Shown here: positions 48,142 to 57,417 of the stretch, piece by piece
Layout: each line of letters opens with the position of its first letter
How positions within the stretch are numbered: the first letter of the stretch is position 1
Assembly: GCA_910577375.1 (NCBI GenBank)
Contig: CAJTLT010000007.1
Location: 1 to 64,000, forward strand
Direction of reading: 5' to 3'
Length of the DNA stretch: 64,000 nucleotides
From: an uncultured Christensenella sp.
Lineage (GTDB): Bacteria; Bacillota; Clostridia; Christensenellales; Borkfalkiaceae
Position numbers and translations under genes: made by a program
Notes under the pieces: generated by a model
What the model saw: the letters and a program-made list of their open reading frames with translations, nothing else
What the model was told of the DNA's origin: nothing
Databases searched by the model: none

Positions 48142-49488
48142 ATGTCGAAAAAATACTTCGGAACGGACGGATTCAGGGGCGAGGCGGGCGTTGCCGTCAC
48201 TGCGGAAAGGGCTTATAAAATTGGAAGAGTTTTAGGCTGGTATTTCGGGCTGAAAAACGGCGGAAAATGTCGTGCGGTTATCGGCAAGGATACGCGCCTT
48301 TCTTCTTATATGCTTGAATATTCACTTGCGTCCGGACTCACTTCTTCGGGCTGCGACGCGTACATACTGCACGTTACCACCACTCCCTCCGTTTCCTATG
48401 TGGCAAGGTGCGACGGCTTCGATTGCGGAATTATGGTTTCTGCAAGCCACAATCCTTATTATGACAACGGAATAAAGCTTTTGAACGGCGCGGGCGAAAA
48501 GATGGACGACGACGTTTTGTCGCTTGCGGAAAGCTATCTCGACGGGGATTTTACTCCGTTCGGCGGCAAGGATATTCCCTTTGCCTGCGGGCGGGCAATC
48601 GGGCGGACGGTGGACTATATATCGGGGCGAAACCGCTATATAGGGCACCTTATCTCTCTTGCCACGTGCTCGTATAAAGGGCTGCGGGTGGGGCTTGACG
48701 CGGCTAACGGCAGCGCATGGCAGATTGCGCGCAGCGTGTTCGACGCGCTCGGCGCGAAGACTTATTTAATCGGCGGCGAACCCGACGGAACAAACGTAAA
48801 CGAGGGCGTCGGCTCCACTCATATCGAGGCTTTGCAAAAGCTTGTTATTGAAAACGCACTCGATATCGGGTTTGCGTTCGACGGCGACGCAGACCGCTGT
48901 ATTGCCGTGGATGAAAACGGCAACGTTATTTCGGGCGACGAAGAAATGTATATCGCTGCAAATTACCTCAAAAGCCGCGGCGAGCTTAGCGGAAACAAAA
49001 TAGTTTGCACTACAATGAGCAACGGCGGGCTTGTTAAAAGCCTTGCCGCCCGAGGTATTTCCTGCGAAATTTGCGGCGTAGGCGATAAAACCGTTTGCGA
49101 TACAATGGCGAAGTGCGGCGCTGTTCTCGGCGGCGAGCGCAGCGGGCATATAGTCTTTTCCAAATACGAATCTACTGGAGACGGGCTTGTGACGGCGATT
49201 ATGATTATGGAAGCCGTGGTTGAGCAAAAGAGCGGCATATATGCGCTGCTGAAAGGATATAAAGCGTTGCCGCAGATATCGGTGAGCGTACCCGTAACCG
49301 ATAAAACGAGCGCGCTTTTCGGCATAAACGAGCTTTGTAAAAAGCTTGAAAAACAGCTTGGGCTTAGGCTTGTGGTGCGCCCTTCCGGCACGGAACCCGT
49401 AGTGAGAGTTATGGCGGAAGGCGAAAGCGAAGAAAATTGCGCGCTCGCGTGCAAAATACTTATAAACAGAATAAGCGCGAACGCTTGA
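48142..49488 (+). CDS. glmM: Phosphoglucosamine mutase
   Basis: Converts glucosamine-6-phosphate to glucosamine-1-phosphate for peptidoglycan precursors. Residues 1-12 hold KYFGTDGFRGEAG, the phosphoserine loop VSASHNP is near residue 100, the metal loop DGDADRC near 249, and the C-terminal phosphate site VRPSGTEPVVRVMAEG is complete. The length (448 aa) is standard. AAAGGAGG at 7 nt fixes the start. It is followed by glmS after 16 nt, so both steps toward UDP-GlcNAc are made together. Confidence 0.97.
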   Translation: MSKKYFGTDGFRGEAGVAVTAERAYKIGRVLGWYFGLKNGGKCRAVIGKDTRLSSYMLEYSLASGLTSSGCDAYILHVTTTPSVSYVARCDGFDCGIMVSASHNPYYDNGIKLLNGAGEKMDDDVLSLAESYLDGDFTPFGGKDIPFACGRAIGRTVDYISGRNRYIGHLISLATCSYKGLRVGLDAANGSAWQIARSVFDALGAKTYLIGGEPDGTNVNEGVGSTHIEALQKLVIENALDIGFAFDGDADRCIAVDENGNVISGDEEMYIAANYLKSRGELSGNKIVCTTMSNGGLVKSLAARGISCEICGVGDKTVCDTMAKCGAVLGGERSGHIVFSKYESTGDGLVTAIMIMEAVVEQKSGIYALLKGYKALPQISVSVPVTDKTSALFGINELCKKLEKQLGLRLVVRPSGTEPVVRVMAEGESEENCALACKILINRISANA

Positions 49489-49504
49489 AACGCGGAGGAT
49501 TTTT

Positions 49505-51277
49505 ATGTGCGGTATAATAGGTTACGCCGGAAAAAACAATGCGGCGGACGTTGTATATAAAGGGCTTAAAAGGCTGGAATACCGCGGCTACGATTCCGCG
49601 GGCGCGGCTTTTATGCTCGGCGGAAAAATAACCGTTATAAAAAAAGAAGGCAAAGTCGAAACGTTGGCGCAGTATCTGAACAATGTATCTGCGGATATCG
49701 GCATAGGGCATACGCGCTGGGCAACGCACGGAAAGCCTTCGGATATAAACGCGCACCCCCACTCGGCGGGTGCAATCACGGTTGTACATAACGGAATTAT
49801 AGAAAATTATTCCGAATTGAAAGAACGGCTTATATCCGACGGCGCGGATTTTTTATCTGATACCGACAGCGAGGTTGCTGCGCACCTTATAAACGAATTT
49901 TATAAAGGCGATTTGACCGCGGCGGTTGCGCAGGCCGTTAAAATGCTCAAAGGCTCATATGCTCTTATGGCGATACGCGCAGGCGAAAGCAAAATAGTTG
50001 CGGCGCGGTATAAAAGCCCGCTTATAGTCGGCTATGGCAACGGCGAAAATTTCTGCGCCAGCGACGAGCCTGCTCTTGCCGGTATTTGCGAAAAGGTTTG
50101 CGTGCTCGAAGACGGCGACATTGCCGAAATCACCGCGGACGGCGTAAATATTTACAACGGGAATCTACAGCTTGTAATCCGTTCCGTTCTGCCCAATCTT
50201 GCCGTTTCCGAAAGCCTCGGTCTTGGCGATTGCCCCCATTATATGCTTAAAGAACTCAGGGAGGTGCCGCAATCCGTACAGTTTACGCATAAAGCGTTTT
50301 ACGGCGTTGAAGAAAAGTTAAAGTCCGCTCTTTCCGGAGTTAACCGCGTTATATTTACGGGTTGCGGCACTGCATACCACGCCGCGCTTATAGGTAAAAG
50401 ATATGTTGAAAGTTTTGCTCGTATTCCCGCCGAAGCGGAAACCGCGGGGGAATTCAGATATAAAAATCCCGTTTTCGGGGCGGGTGCGGCAGTGTTTGCA
50501 ATCAGCCAGAGCGGAGAAACGGCGGACACGGTTGAGGCGGCGCGTTTGGCGAAAGCGGGCGGCGCAAAGGTCGTTGCGGTTACAAACTGTTTGCGGTCTG
50601 AGCTTACGCGCATTGCCGACGTTGTTGTACCCGTTGCCGCGGGCGTGGAAATTTGCGTTGCCGCGACAAAGAGTTACACGGGGCAGGTTGCCGCGCTTTA
50701 TCTTTGTGCGCTTACTCTTGCCGGTGAGGATATCGGCGGCTGGCGGGGAAAACTTCTTTTGAAAATGCCCGAGCTTTGCAAAAAAGCGGTTGAAAGTATT
50801 GATGCGGGCGCACTTGCGCAGTTGTGCGCTTCTGCACGCGGCGTTTATTTTTTGGGCAGAGATATCGATTACGCCGTTGCGGTGGAGGGCAGTCTGAAAC
50901 TTAAAGAGGTTTCTTATATAGCCGGCGAGGGTTACCCTGCGGGAGAGCTGAAACACGGCACTCTTGCGCTTATAGACGGCAAAACCGTTTCTATATTTAT
51001 AATAACCGACGGAGGGCTGGCGGGGAAAACCGAAAACGCGGTGGAGCAGGTCGTTTCCCGCGGGGGTAAAGCCGCGGTTATAACCAACGTGGACGGCGTT
51101 GAAGAGAGGCTGAAAGACAAGGCTGATTATTTTATAAAACTGCCCGAATGCGACAAATATCTTTCTCCGCTTGTTTCTGCGGTTGCGGTGCAGCTTATCG
51201 CTTACCGCACGGCGGTGATGTTGGGGCGCGACCCCGATAAACCGCGCAATCTTGCAAAAAGCGTAACCGTGGAATAA
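49505..51277 (+). CDS. glmS: Glutamine-fructose-6-phosphate aminotransferase
   Basis: Makes glucosamine-6-phosphate from fructose-6-phosphate and glutamine. The N-terminal class II amidotransferase domain starts with the catalytic cysteine (MCGIIGYAG) and continues with LEYRGYDSAG and HTRWATHG. Two SIS sugar-binding domains follow (GCGTAYHAALIGK and SQSGETADTVEA near residue 340), ending LAKSVTVE. The length (590 aa) is normal. It is translated 16 nt after glmM, so the usual glmS self-cleaving leader is absent here. Confidence 0.97.
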   Translation: MCGIIGYAGKNNAADVVYKGLKRLEYRGYDSAGAAFMLGGKITVIKKEGKVETLAQYLNNVSADIGIGHTRWATHGKPSDINAHPHSAGAITVVHNGIIENYSELKERLISDGADFLSDTDSEVAAHLINEFYKGDLTAAVAQAVKMLKGSYALMAIRAGESKIVAARYKSPLIVGYGNGENFCASDEPALAGICEKVCVLEDGDIAEITADGVNIYNGNLQLVIRSVLPNLAVSESLGLGDCPHYMLKELREVPQSVQFTHKAFYGVEEKLKSALSGVNRVIFTGCGTAYHAALIGKRYVESFARIPAEAETAGEFRYKNPVFGAGAAVFAISQSGETADTVEAARLAKAGGAKVVAVTNCLRSELTRIADVVVPVAAGVEICVAATKSYTGQVAALYLCALTLAGEDIGGWRGKLLLKMPELCKKAVESIDAGALAQLCASARGVYFLGRDIDYAVAVEGSLKLKEVSYIAGEGYPAGELKHGTLALIDGKTVSIFIITDGGLAGKTENAVEQVVSRGGKAAVITNVDGVEERLKDKADYFIKLPECDKYLSPLVSAVAVQLIAYRTAVMLGRDPDKPRNLAKSVTVE

Positions 51278-51308
51278 CGGACGTTAACGTGTTTGTTTCA
51301 GTGCAATA

Positions 51309-51358
51309 AACGTTCAGCGCCCGACGGAATTTCCGTCTGGCGCTGAGCGTTGTTTTAT
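51309..51358. terminator. Bidirectional terminator after glmS
   Basis: A long stem runs from AACGTTCAGCGCC to GGCGCTGAGCGTT with one or two mismatches, followed by TGTTTTATT. Confidence 0.85.
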
Positions 51359-52152
51359 TCGAGATATTTTTCTTTTAAAATTTTTATTTGTTCTTCCGTA
51401 ACGTTCAAAGCCTGTTTGCAGTATTCCACAACAGAGCCGTAGCGTTTTTTTATTTCTGTCATTGCCCCAGTGATATATTGGGGTTTGGCTGCCATAAGCG
51501 CGTATAGAATCTGTTTGAAGCGTAAGGGTATCGGCGCGATTACAAGCCCCGCCTTTTGCCAGAAACGCCTTCTGAACTGGAATTTATCGCTTATACAATA
51601 ATCCTGGATTATCAGGTTTTCGTCTACGCCTAAAATGCTTTCCAACAGCATTGCGCATATGCCCGTTCTGTCTTTGCCGGCGTTGCAGTGCCAAAGTATA
51701 CAGCCTTCGTTTTCCGTTGCCAAATCCAGAAATTCTTTGAATTTTTTTTGCGACTGTTCGCCGAACAGCAACAGCTCGTAAACGCTTTGCATATAGTTGT
51801 CGGCGTTGCCGAATTCGGTTTTTATGCGTTTGCTCTCTTTGAGCATTGTGCCCGCCATTGATTTTGTGTGGGTTATTCCGACCGTAGCCGTACAGACCAA
51901 CGGCAGGTTTACAAGCTTTGCGCCTTTTATTTCGGTAGAAGGATATTCGAATTTTTCTCTTTCTATGCGCAAATCTATCACGGTTGTGATATTGTAGCTT
52001 TCCAACGCGGCGACAGTGCTTTCGGGCAGTTTATACAGCTTTCCGCTGCGGATAAGTTTTCCGTATTTTATCCGCTTTCCGTTTTCTGCGGGGAAACCGC
52101 CCAAATCACGCGTATTATTAAGTTTTTTGAGCTTTAACCTTTCTATACGCAT
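51355..52152 (-). CDS. Tyrosine-protein phosphatase (dual-specificity-type, PTP loop HCNAGKDRTG)
   Basis: The protein has the N-terminal segment LNNTRDLGGFPAENGKRIKYGKLIRSG and the catalytic loop HCNAGKDRTG near residue 170, in which cysteine is the nucleophile and arginine binds phosphate. This is the tyrosine/phosphoinositide phosphatase subfamily (Y_phosphatase3, as in LipA and TbpA types). The substrate is unknown; secreted effectors and housekeeping enzymes occur in this family, but there is no signal peptide. ATG 52152 is on the predicted start of transcription, so the mRNA is leaderless. Longer readings up to 52386 pass through the promoter and are rejected. Confidence 0.87.
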   Translation of the reverse strand: MRIERLKLKKLNNTRDLGGFPAENGKRIKYGKLIRSGKLYKLPESTVAALESYNITTVIDLRIEREKFEYPSTEIKGAKLVNLPLVCTATVGITHTKSMAGTMLKESKRIKTEFGNADNYMQSVYELLLFGEQSQKKFKEFLDLATENEGCILWHCNAGKDRTGICAMLLESILGVDENLIIQDYCISDKFQFRRRFWQKAGLVIAPIPLRFKQILYALMAAKPQYITGAMTEIKKRYGSVVEYCKQALNVTEEQIKILKEKYLE

Positions 52153-52158
52153 GAGCAT

Positions 52159-52187
52159 ATTATAGCTCACGTTTAACGCCAAGTCAA
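52159..52187 (-). promoter_or_regulatory. Promoter of the tyrosine phosphatase gene; leaderless
   Basis: On the minus strand TTGACT (52182-52187), a 17-base spacer and TATAAT (52159-52164). Exactly 6 nt separate the -10 from ATG 52152. Confidence 0.8.
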
Positions 52188-52209
52188 TATCTTTAACGCA
52201 TTTTCCCGC

Positions 52210-52238
52210 TTGACAAAAACGTGCGGCGCGCCTATAAT
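52210..52238 (+). promoter_or_regulatory. radC promoter
   Basis: TTGACA at 52210-52215, a 17-base spacer and TATAAT at 52233-52238. The start near 52245 gives a leader of 26 nt with GAGGAAGGG. Confidence 0.85.
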
Positions 52239-52270
52239 TACTCATATATTTTTTGCGGAAGAGGAAGGGT

Positions 52271-53011
52271 ATGCACGAGGGGCACAGACGGCGCATGTAT
52301 GAAAAACTTAAAAACGACGACGGGCTGCACGACCACGAAATTCTTGAAATTTTGCTTTTTAACGCTTTTCCGAGAAAGAATACCAACCCCGTGGCACATT
52401 CCCTTTTGCAGATGTTCGGTTCGCTTTCCGGCGTGTTTGCCGCGGATATCGAACAGCTTATGTCCGTAGACGGAGTGGGGGAAAGCGTGGCGCTTTATAT
52501 CAAGTGCGTTGCGGAGTGCAACAAACGCGCTAATATAAACACTTCGGGCATTGCCGTTTTGAGAAACCATGCCGCGTTCAAAGAATTTGCGGCGTTGCGG
52601 TTGCGTGGTAAAACGGTTGAAGTGATGGAACTTTACTTTCTGGATAAAAACGGAAAGGTGAAAAGGATTTGTCCGTTTACAAGCGACGAATTGAATAAAG
52701 TGGTGGTGGCTTCTGATAAAATTTCAAAGATTTTAGCCGCCGAAAAGCCTTACGGTTTGGTTGTTGCGCACAATCATTTGAGCGGGAATTGCCTGCCTTC
52801 GATGAGCGATAACCGCTTTACTGCCGAAATGCAGTTAATTTGCAGCATACATAACGTAACTTTGTTCGACCATATTATTTATGCGACGGATAAAGAAATT
52901 TTCAGCTATTATCTGACAGGCAATCTTGAAAAGCTTAAAAACGATTTTTCGTTCGGCGCGGTTGTCAGCGAGAAAATGGATAAGTTTTACGGCGGCAAAA
53001 AGGACAGGTAG
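52271..53011 (+). CDS. radC: RadC-type JAB/MPN domain protein
   Basis: The N-terminal helix-hairpin-helix region (HDHEILEILLF, FGSLSGVFAADIEQLMSVDGVG) is followed by the C-terminal MPN+/JAMM domain with AHNHLSG near residue 166 and the aspartate in SMSDNRFT, which give the zinc site. RadC is widely annotated as a DNA repair protein, but its true role is unsettled. Start ATG 52271 is behind GAGGAAGGG; TTG 52253 is too close to the transcription start. Monocistronic, with divergent phosphatase gene. In HNHLSG leucine replaces the usual proline. Confidence 0.9.
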   Translation: MHEGHRRRMYEKLKNDDGLHDHEILEILLFNAFPRKNTNPVAHSLLQMFGSLSGVFAADIEQLMSVDGVGESVALYIKCVAECNKRANINTSGIAVLRNHAAFKEFAALRLRGKTVEVMELYFLDKNGKVKRICPFTSDELNKVVVASDKISKILAAEKPYGLVVAHNHLSGNCLPSMSDNRFTAEMQLICSIHNVTLFDHIIYATDKEIFSYYLTGNLEKLKNDFSFGAVVSEKMDKFYGGKKDR

Positions 53012-53026
53012 CCGACGCTAAATAAG

Positions 53027-53055
53027 TTGACACGCAGTTGTTAGTCTGCTAAAAT
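53027..53055 (+). promoter_or_regulatory. Promoter upstream of tRNA-Ser
   Basis: TTGACA at 53027-53032, a 17-base spacer and TAAAAT at 53050-53055, about 115 nt before the tRNA. Confidence 0.55.
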
Positions 53056-53171
53056 TGTTTTGTTGCCGCATAAGAGTTGTTTTGTTTGCGGCGGCGGAAT
53101 TCGGGCGAAAATATAGTGGCATTGTATGCGTTAATTTTTAATTGTCCGTTTTCTGAAAACCGAATATAAAC

Positions 53172-53259
<88 letters not shown>

Positions 53260-53267
53260 AGAGCGAT

Positions 53268-53301
53268 AGAGTTTGAACACCGTAAAAAGTGTTCAAACTC
53301 T
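53268..53301 (+). other. Hairpin after tRNA-Ser
   Basis: AGAGTTTGAACAC is exactly inverted (13 bp) with an 8-nt loop. No T-run follows, so it may be a processing or folding element. Confidence 0.5.
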
Positions 53302-53318
53302 AACTTTATTACTCCGCC

Positions 53319-53358
53319 AAAATGCGGGGCGTACTTAAAGTACGCCCCGCATTTTGAT
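53319..53358 (+). terminator. Terminator after tRNA-Ser
   Basis: AAAATGCGGGGCGTAC is exactly inverted with a short loop and ends in ATTTTG. Confidence 0.65.
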
Positions 53359-53420
53359 AGAGGAAATGAAGACCCCTCGTGGTTTGCACGGGAATAAAGT
53401 TGCCGACTTTTACGGAAATC

Positions 53421-53449
53421 TTGACAAAGATATCCGCCGGTTATATAAT
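53421..53449 (+). promoter_or_regulatory. Promoter of the ankyrin operon
   Basis: TTGACA at 53421-53426, a 17-base spacer and TATAAT at 53444-53449. Both perfect. Leader about 35 nt with GGAGG. Confidence 0.85.
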
Positions 53450-53488
53450 ATTACGGTATAAACTTTGCCGTATATTCGGAGGTATAAA

Positions 53489-54463
53489 ATGGAACAGCTT
53501 TTGCTTAAAGCATGTCAGAACGGACAAAAGGGCGTTGTAATCGCATTTTTGAAAAAAGACGGAATAAACGTGGATGCGGTGGACGGCGCGGGGCTTGCTC
53601 CGTTGCATTATGCGTGCCGTAAAGGATTTAAAGATATAGTAAAGCTTCTTTTGGATAAGGGGGCGAACGTAAACGCGCTTTCCAATACTTCGGCAACGCC
53701 GTTGCATTGCGCCGCGGCGTCCGGAAATAAAGAAGTTATAAAATTAATGATTGACGGCGGCGCAGACGTGGGCGCAACGGATAAAGACGGAAAAAATTCG
53801 TTAATTTATGCGATTGAGGCAAAAAAAGGCGAAGCCGCCAAATATCTTATAGAACTGGGTGCAGATGCTTCCGCGGCTGACAATTCCGGACGTACTGCGC
53901 TTGATTATGCCAACGCTTACGGGCTGGTTCAGCTTATCGGGGCAATTTCGGCGGACGGCGCGGGTACGACCGACGCTTACGGCAATACGCCTTTGCATCA
54001 GGCTTGTTATAACGGGCAGAGCGAGGTTGTAAAAGCTATGCTTGCAAGCGGCAAGTGCGATATAAACGCGCGCAACGACGAGAAATATACTCCGCTTTGC
54101 GCGGCTGCGGAACGGGATAATCTTTTAATAGCCGAGTTGTTGCTTGATGCCGGCGCGAACGCAAATATAAGCGGCGACGAGGGAAATATGCCCTTGCATT
54201 TTGCGGCGGATAACGGCAATGAGCGGCTTGTCAGAAAGCTTATAGCTTGCGGAGCAAAACTCGACGAACGCAACGAAGACGGCGAAACCGCGCTTATTCT
54301 CGCGGCGTACGGCGGATACAATTACGTTGTGGGCGCGCTTATCGACGGCGGCGCGGACGTTGCTTTGGCAGACCGGAACGGGCGCACCGCGCTCTATTAC
54401 GCGACGGAAGCGGGGTTCAACGACATTGTGGAAAAGCTGATTATCGCCGGCGCGGAAAACTGA
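53489..54463 (+). CDS. Ankyrin-repeat protein (324 aa)
   Basis: Made almost wholly of 33-residue ankyrin units (consensus such as GLAPLHYACRKGFKDIVKLLLDKGANVNA). I count nine or ten in a row without a gap, so it forms a continuous solenoid that binds another protein. No signal peptide, membrane helix or enzyme domain is present, so it acts in the cytoplasm. It begins with GGAGG at 9 nt from ATG 53489. The next ankyrin gene starts 22 nt later, so the two are co-transcribed. Confidence 0.9.
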   Translation: MEQLLLKACQNGQKGVVIAFLKKDGINVDAVDGAGLAPLHYACRKGFKDIVKLLLDKGANVNALSNTSATPLHCAAASGNKEVIKLMIDGGADVGATDKDGKNSLIYAIEAKKGEAAKYLIELGADASAADNSGRTALDYANAYGLVQLIGAISADGAGTTDAYGNTPLHQACYNGQSEVVKAMLASGKCDINARNDEKYTPLCAAAERDNLLIAELLLDAGANANISGDEGNMPLHFAADNGNERLVRKLIACGAKLDERNEDGETALILAAYGGYNYVVGALIDGGADVALADRNGRTALYYATEAGFNDIVEKLIIAGAEN

Positions 54464-54485
54464 TAATTAACGGAGAGTATGAATT

Positions 54486-56552
54486 ATGAATATCAAACAG
54501 TTAACGGAAAAGTTATCTAAATCAAGCATAAGCAATAACGGCAAATACGTGCCGTGGTGGAGCAACTGGGAAAACGACGATTATTGCCGTTATGATATTT
54601 TTTCCGCAGAGGAAATTGCCGAAACCGACGAACTGATAGCAACGGCAACGGCGGAGGAGCTCACCGCGCCTATATGCGCATATAAATACACGCTTTTTCA
54701 TTTGCTAGTTTGGCATAATTTTTATCACGCGGTCAAATCGGTTATAGAACGCAATCTCGGTATAGAAGTGGACTTAACCGACGGCGGAGGCAAGGGCGTA
54801 ACTCCGCTTATGCTTGCATGTTACCGCACCAATTTTGAAATGTTTAAACTTCTTGTAGAAGCAGGGGCGGATAAAACCCGCGCGGACGCCGCCGGCAGAA
54901 CGTGCTGGCACTTTGCCGTCGGCGCAAGACCGGAGCTTATAGCCGGCTATTTTTGTAAAAGTTATAGCCGCGACCAGCTTTTGAAAATAGCCGATTCTCT
55001 CGAAGATAATTTCGACGCCGCGGACGCGGAGGGCAGACCTCCGCTCGCCTGTCTTGTGAAGAGCACCGATAACGAGGCTTCAAGCCGTTTGATAGACGTT
55101 CTGCTTGCCAGAGGCGTAAAAACCGATTACAAGGACGAAAAGGGCAATTCCGTACTTTTGCTCGCAATTAAAAACAATCATAATACGGCGGCGCTCCGTC
55201 TTGCGAAAGATAAAGCGCTTGTAAACGCAGCTAACGCCGCGGGGGAAACTCCGCTCAGCGTTGCTCAGGATTTCAGAAAAGAATGGGTTTGCATGGAGCT
55301 GAAAGCCAACGGCGCGAAAGGCGATTGCGAATACACGCGCCTTCCGCTTTCCGAGCTTGAACGTTTTACTTCAAACGCGTTTGCATTTTCAAATGAAAAC
55401 GACCGTATCGCGCCCGCGCTGTATCTTACGCAAAAGCTTATAAACGCCGTTGACGGAGATGATGACGACGAGGTAATGTATATAGCGAATATTTTGGAGG
55501 ACGCGATAGGAAAGGATAAAGACTGTTCGGTGCTTGATATGCTTAAAAAGGCGGGTATCAGCCTTACCGATAAATTTGCCCGCGGCGGCAGCGTATGGTG
55601 CCTGCGCGACAAGTGCTTTTCCTTGCACGCAGGGATAGGCGCGATAAAAAAGCTTATCTCGATGGGCGTGGATATAAACTCGGCGATAATAGACGGAAAA
55701 ACGCCCGTGCGTATCGTTGCGGGAGAATCAATACCGTACTGGTACAATGACGACAAATGTACATATTTTGAAGAGGCGGCGAAGCTGTTCGACGGCGAAT
55801 CGGCAACGGCGCTCGATAACGGCGGCGTTTCGGCTATGCATATGGCGGCAAGGTACGGGCATACTGATATGCTGAAAATTTTGGCTGAACGCGGAGCCGA
55901 TATAAACGTTACGCAGGACGCTCCCGCAAAGGCGGGGAATACTCCTTTGCATTCGGCTTGCGAGCTTTGCCGGTTCGATTCGGTTGAAACTCTTATCGGG
56001 CTGGGCGCGGACGACGGGCTGAAAAACGTCGACGGCGAAACTGCGGCGCATATCGCGGTAAACAGAGACAGATGTTATAAGGGCGGTTCTGACGAGCGCG
56101 ATCTTATGGAGAAGTACAGGTTAAAGATACTCGGAATGCTCAAAACTGTTGACGAACCGAGAAACGACGGAATGACCCCCCTTATGCTCGTGCAGTTTGA
56201 ATATATTAATTTTATTTCCGCTGCGCTGCCTATACTGCTTGAAGGCGGCGCGGACGTTAACCGCAGGGATTCCCGCGGCAGAACGGCTCTGATAATAGCG
56301 GCGGACGAAAATTGTTATAAAGACGCGATAAAGCAGCTTGTTCTTGCGGGGGCGGATATCGACGCCGCGGACAAGAGCGGCAGAACGGCTCTGCATTACG
56401 CTCTGCGGTACGGTTCCCAGGACGTTGCGCGTTATCTTATAAAGAAAGGCGCGGATTACAACCGCGCAGATAACAACGGAGAAACTCCCGCGGCTATCGC
56501 GGCGGAAAAAGGTTACGAAACCGTACTCGAGCTTATGACCGACATCAAATAA
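54486..56552 (+). CDS. Large ankyrin-repeat protein (688 aa)
   Basis: A short N-terminal domain (residues 1-95, NGKYVPWWSNWENDDYCRYDIF, tryptophan rich) leads to a first ankyrin block (about 100-285), a helical, less regular middle (290-430) and a second block (435-688). The middle could fold as degenerate repeats. The motif TPLxxAAxxGHxxxVxxLLxxGADxN is obvious in both blocks. There is no export signal. It is paired with the 324-residue ankyrin protein; the duplication and shared promoter suggest one complex. Start ATG 54486 has GGAGAG upstream. Confidence 0.9.
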   Translation: MNIKQLTEKLSKSSISNNGKYVPWWSNWENDDYCRYDIFSAEEIAETDELIATATAEELTAPICAYKYTLFHLLVWHNFYHAVKSVIERNLGIEVDLTDGGGKGVTPLMLACYRTNFEMFKLLVEAGADKTRADAAGRTCWHFAVGARPELIAGYFCKSYSRDQLLKIADSLEDNFDAADAEGRPPLACLVKSTDNEASSRLIDVLLARGVKTDYKDEKGNSVLLLAIKNNHNTAALRLAKDKALVNAANAAGETPLSVAQDFRKEWVCMELKANGAKGDCEYTRLPLSELERFTSNAFAFSNENDRIAPALYLTQKLINAVDGDDDDEVMYIANILEDAIGKDKDCSVLDMLKKAGISLTDKFARGGSVWCLRDKCFSLHAGIGAIKKLISMGVDINSAIIDGKTPVRIVAGESIPYWYNDDKCTYFEEAAKLFDGESATALDNGGVSAMHMAARYGHTDMLKILAERGADINVTQDAPAKAGNTPLHSACELCRFDSVETLIGLGADDGLKNVDGETAAHIAVNRDRCYKGGSDERDLMEKYRLKILGMLKTVDEPRNDGMTPLMLVQFEYINFISAALPILLEGGADVNRRDSRGRTALIIAADENCYKDAIKQLVLAGADIDAADKSGRTALHYALRYGSQDVARYLIKKGADYNRADNNGETPAAIAAEKGYETVLELMTDIK

Positions 56553-56562
56553 AACGACAATA

Positions 56563-56602
56563 AAAAGAGCGCGTCCAGTGTTTTCGGACGCGCTCTTTTA
56601 AT
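56563..56602. terminator. Bidirectional terminator after the ankyrin operon
   Basis: A 14-bp perfect stem (56563-56576 with 56586-56599) has T and A runs on its flanks. Confidence 0.85.
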
Positions 56603-56609
56603 TAATTTG

Positions 56610-57185
56610 TCAGTAATCAAGCAGTCTGCCGTTATCGTTCCATTCGCCGTACATTACGCCATTTCTTGTGTTTTCGATAAATTTTTGCAGGCGGCTTCGG
56701 AACAGCTCCGGCTGTTTTTTCTTTATTTGTATCGTATCTATTCTTACCCGCCGGTATAAAGGCGGAAAGCTCAAAAAGTTATTCCATACTGCGGTGTCGG
56801 CTTTCAGCGCGTTCAGAATTTCACTGTCTATTACAAATCCGTCCGGCGACATATCGGGCAGAACAATTCGTCCGGCGTCGGTCATAAGCCCGAGCTTTTC
56901 CATTCTGCGGCAGCGTTCTTTGTTGAGTTCGGACCATAAAGAATGTTTTTTGCGCGGCGCTAACCGTTGTGCGGTTATGCCGTTGTCAAGCCGCTTTTCG
57001 GTGCTGTCTATCCACCCGAAACACATAGCCTCTTCAACGGCGTCAATATACCAAAAAGTATTGTCGTTTTGCGGTCTGCCGCGTTTAACTATAACCCAGC
57101 ACTCGGTTTCCGTGCTGTGGTGTTCACTTAACCATATGCGCAGGTCTGTACGGTTTTTTGCGTTTAATAAATTTTTGGGCTGCAT
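56610..57185 (-). CDS. YdeI/OmdA-family protein
   Basis: A 191-residue protein of the YdeI/OmpD-associated family: SEHHSTETECWVIVKRG, then YIDAVEEAMCFGWIDSTEKRLD and a C-terminal part with EILNALKADTAVWNNFLSFPPLYRRVRIDTI, which is the family's usual end. Some members are linked to resistance against cationic peptides or polymyxin-type agents; the mechanism is unclear. ATG 57185 is 6 nt after a TATAAT in a strong promoter, so the gene is leaderless. Confidence 0.82.
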   Translation of the reverse strand: MQPKNLLNAKNRTDLRIWLSEHHSTETECWVIVKRGRPQNDNTFWYIDAVEEAMCFGWIDSTEKRLDNGITAQRLAPRKKHSLWSELNKERCRRMEKLGLMTDAGRIVLPDMSPDGFVIDSEILNALKADTAVWNNFLSFPPLYRRVRIDTIQIKKKQPELFRSRLQKFIENTRNGVMYGEWNDNGRLLDY

Positions 57186-57191
57186 AACTGC

Positions 57192-57220
57192 ATTATAATA
57201 AAACGCCGTGATTTTATCAA
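57192..57220 (-). promoter_or_regulatory. Promoter of the YdeI-like gene; leaderless
   Basis: On the minus strand TTGATA (57215-57220), a 17-base spacer and TATAAT (57192-57197). Exactly 6 nt to ATG 57185. Confidence 0.75.
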
Positions 57221-57417
57221 CAATATTTTACGGAAAAACAACCTTTTGATTTGGTTATTTGTAGTGAAGCGTGTGTTTATGTTTTTTAATTATTTGTTGC
57301 GTCGCGGCTATAACGGTGTTATAATTATTTGTGATAATAAACGCGTTTAAAAGCGTGTTTGCGTATTGGCGCGTTCGTTGATATATTAACGGAAATTATC
57401 GGGGGGAGGAATGTGCT

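Noticed and set aside
47927..48235. 102-codon frame overlapping the start of glmM
   Set aside because: It runs into glmM in another frame and has low-complexity, cysteine/phenylalanine-rich content typical of chance frames.
49489..49504. glmS ribozyme upstream of glmS
   Set aside because: Only 16 nt separate glmM and glmS, and the glmM leader has no ribozyme core sequence.
52153..52386. N-terminal extension of the tyrosine phosphatase
   Set aside because: It crosses the promoter (52159-52187) and the divergent radC promoter and has a composition unlike the rest.
57186..57417. Small gene in the gap before the YoaP-like gene
   Set aside because: No frame with a ribosome site; it holds the divergent promoter region only.
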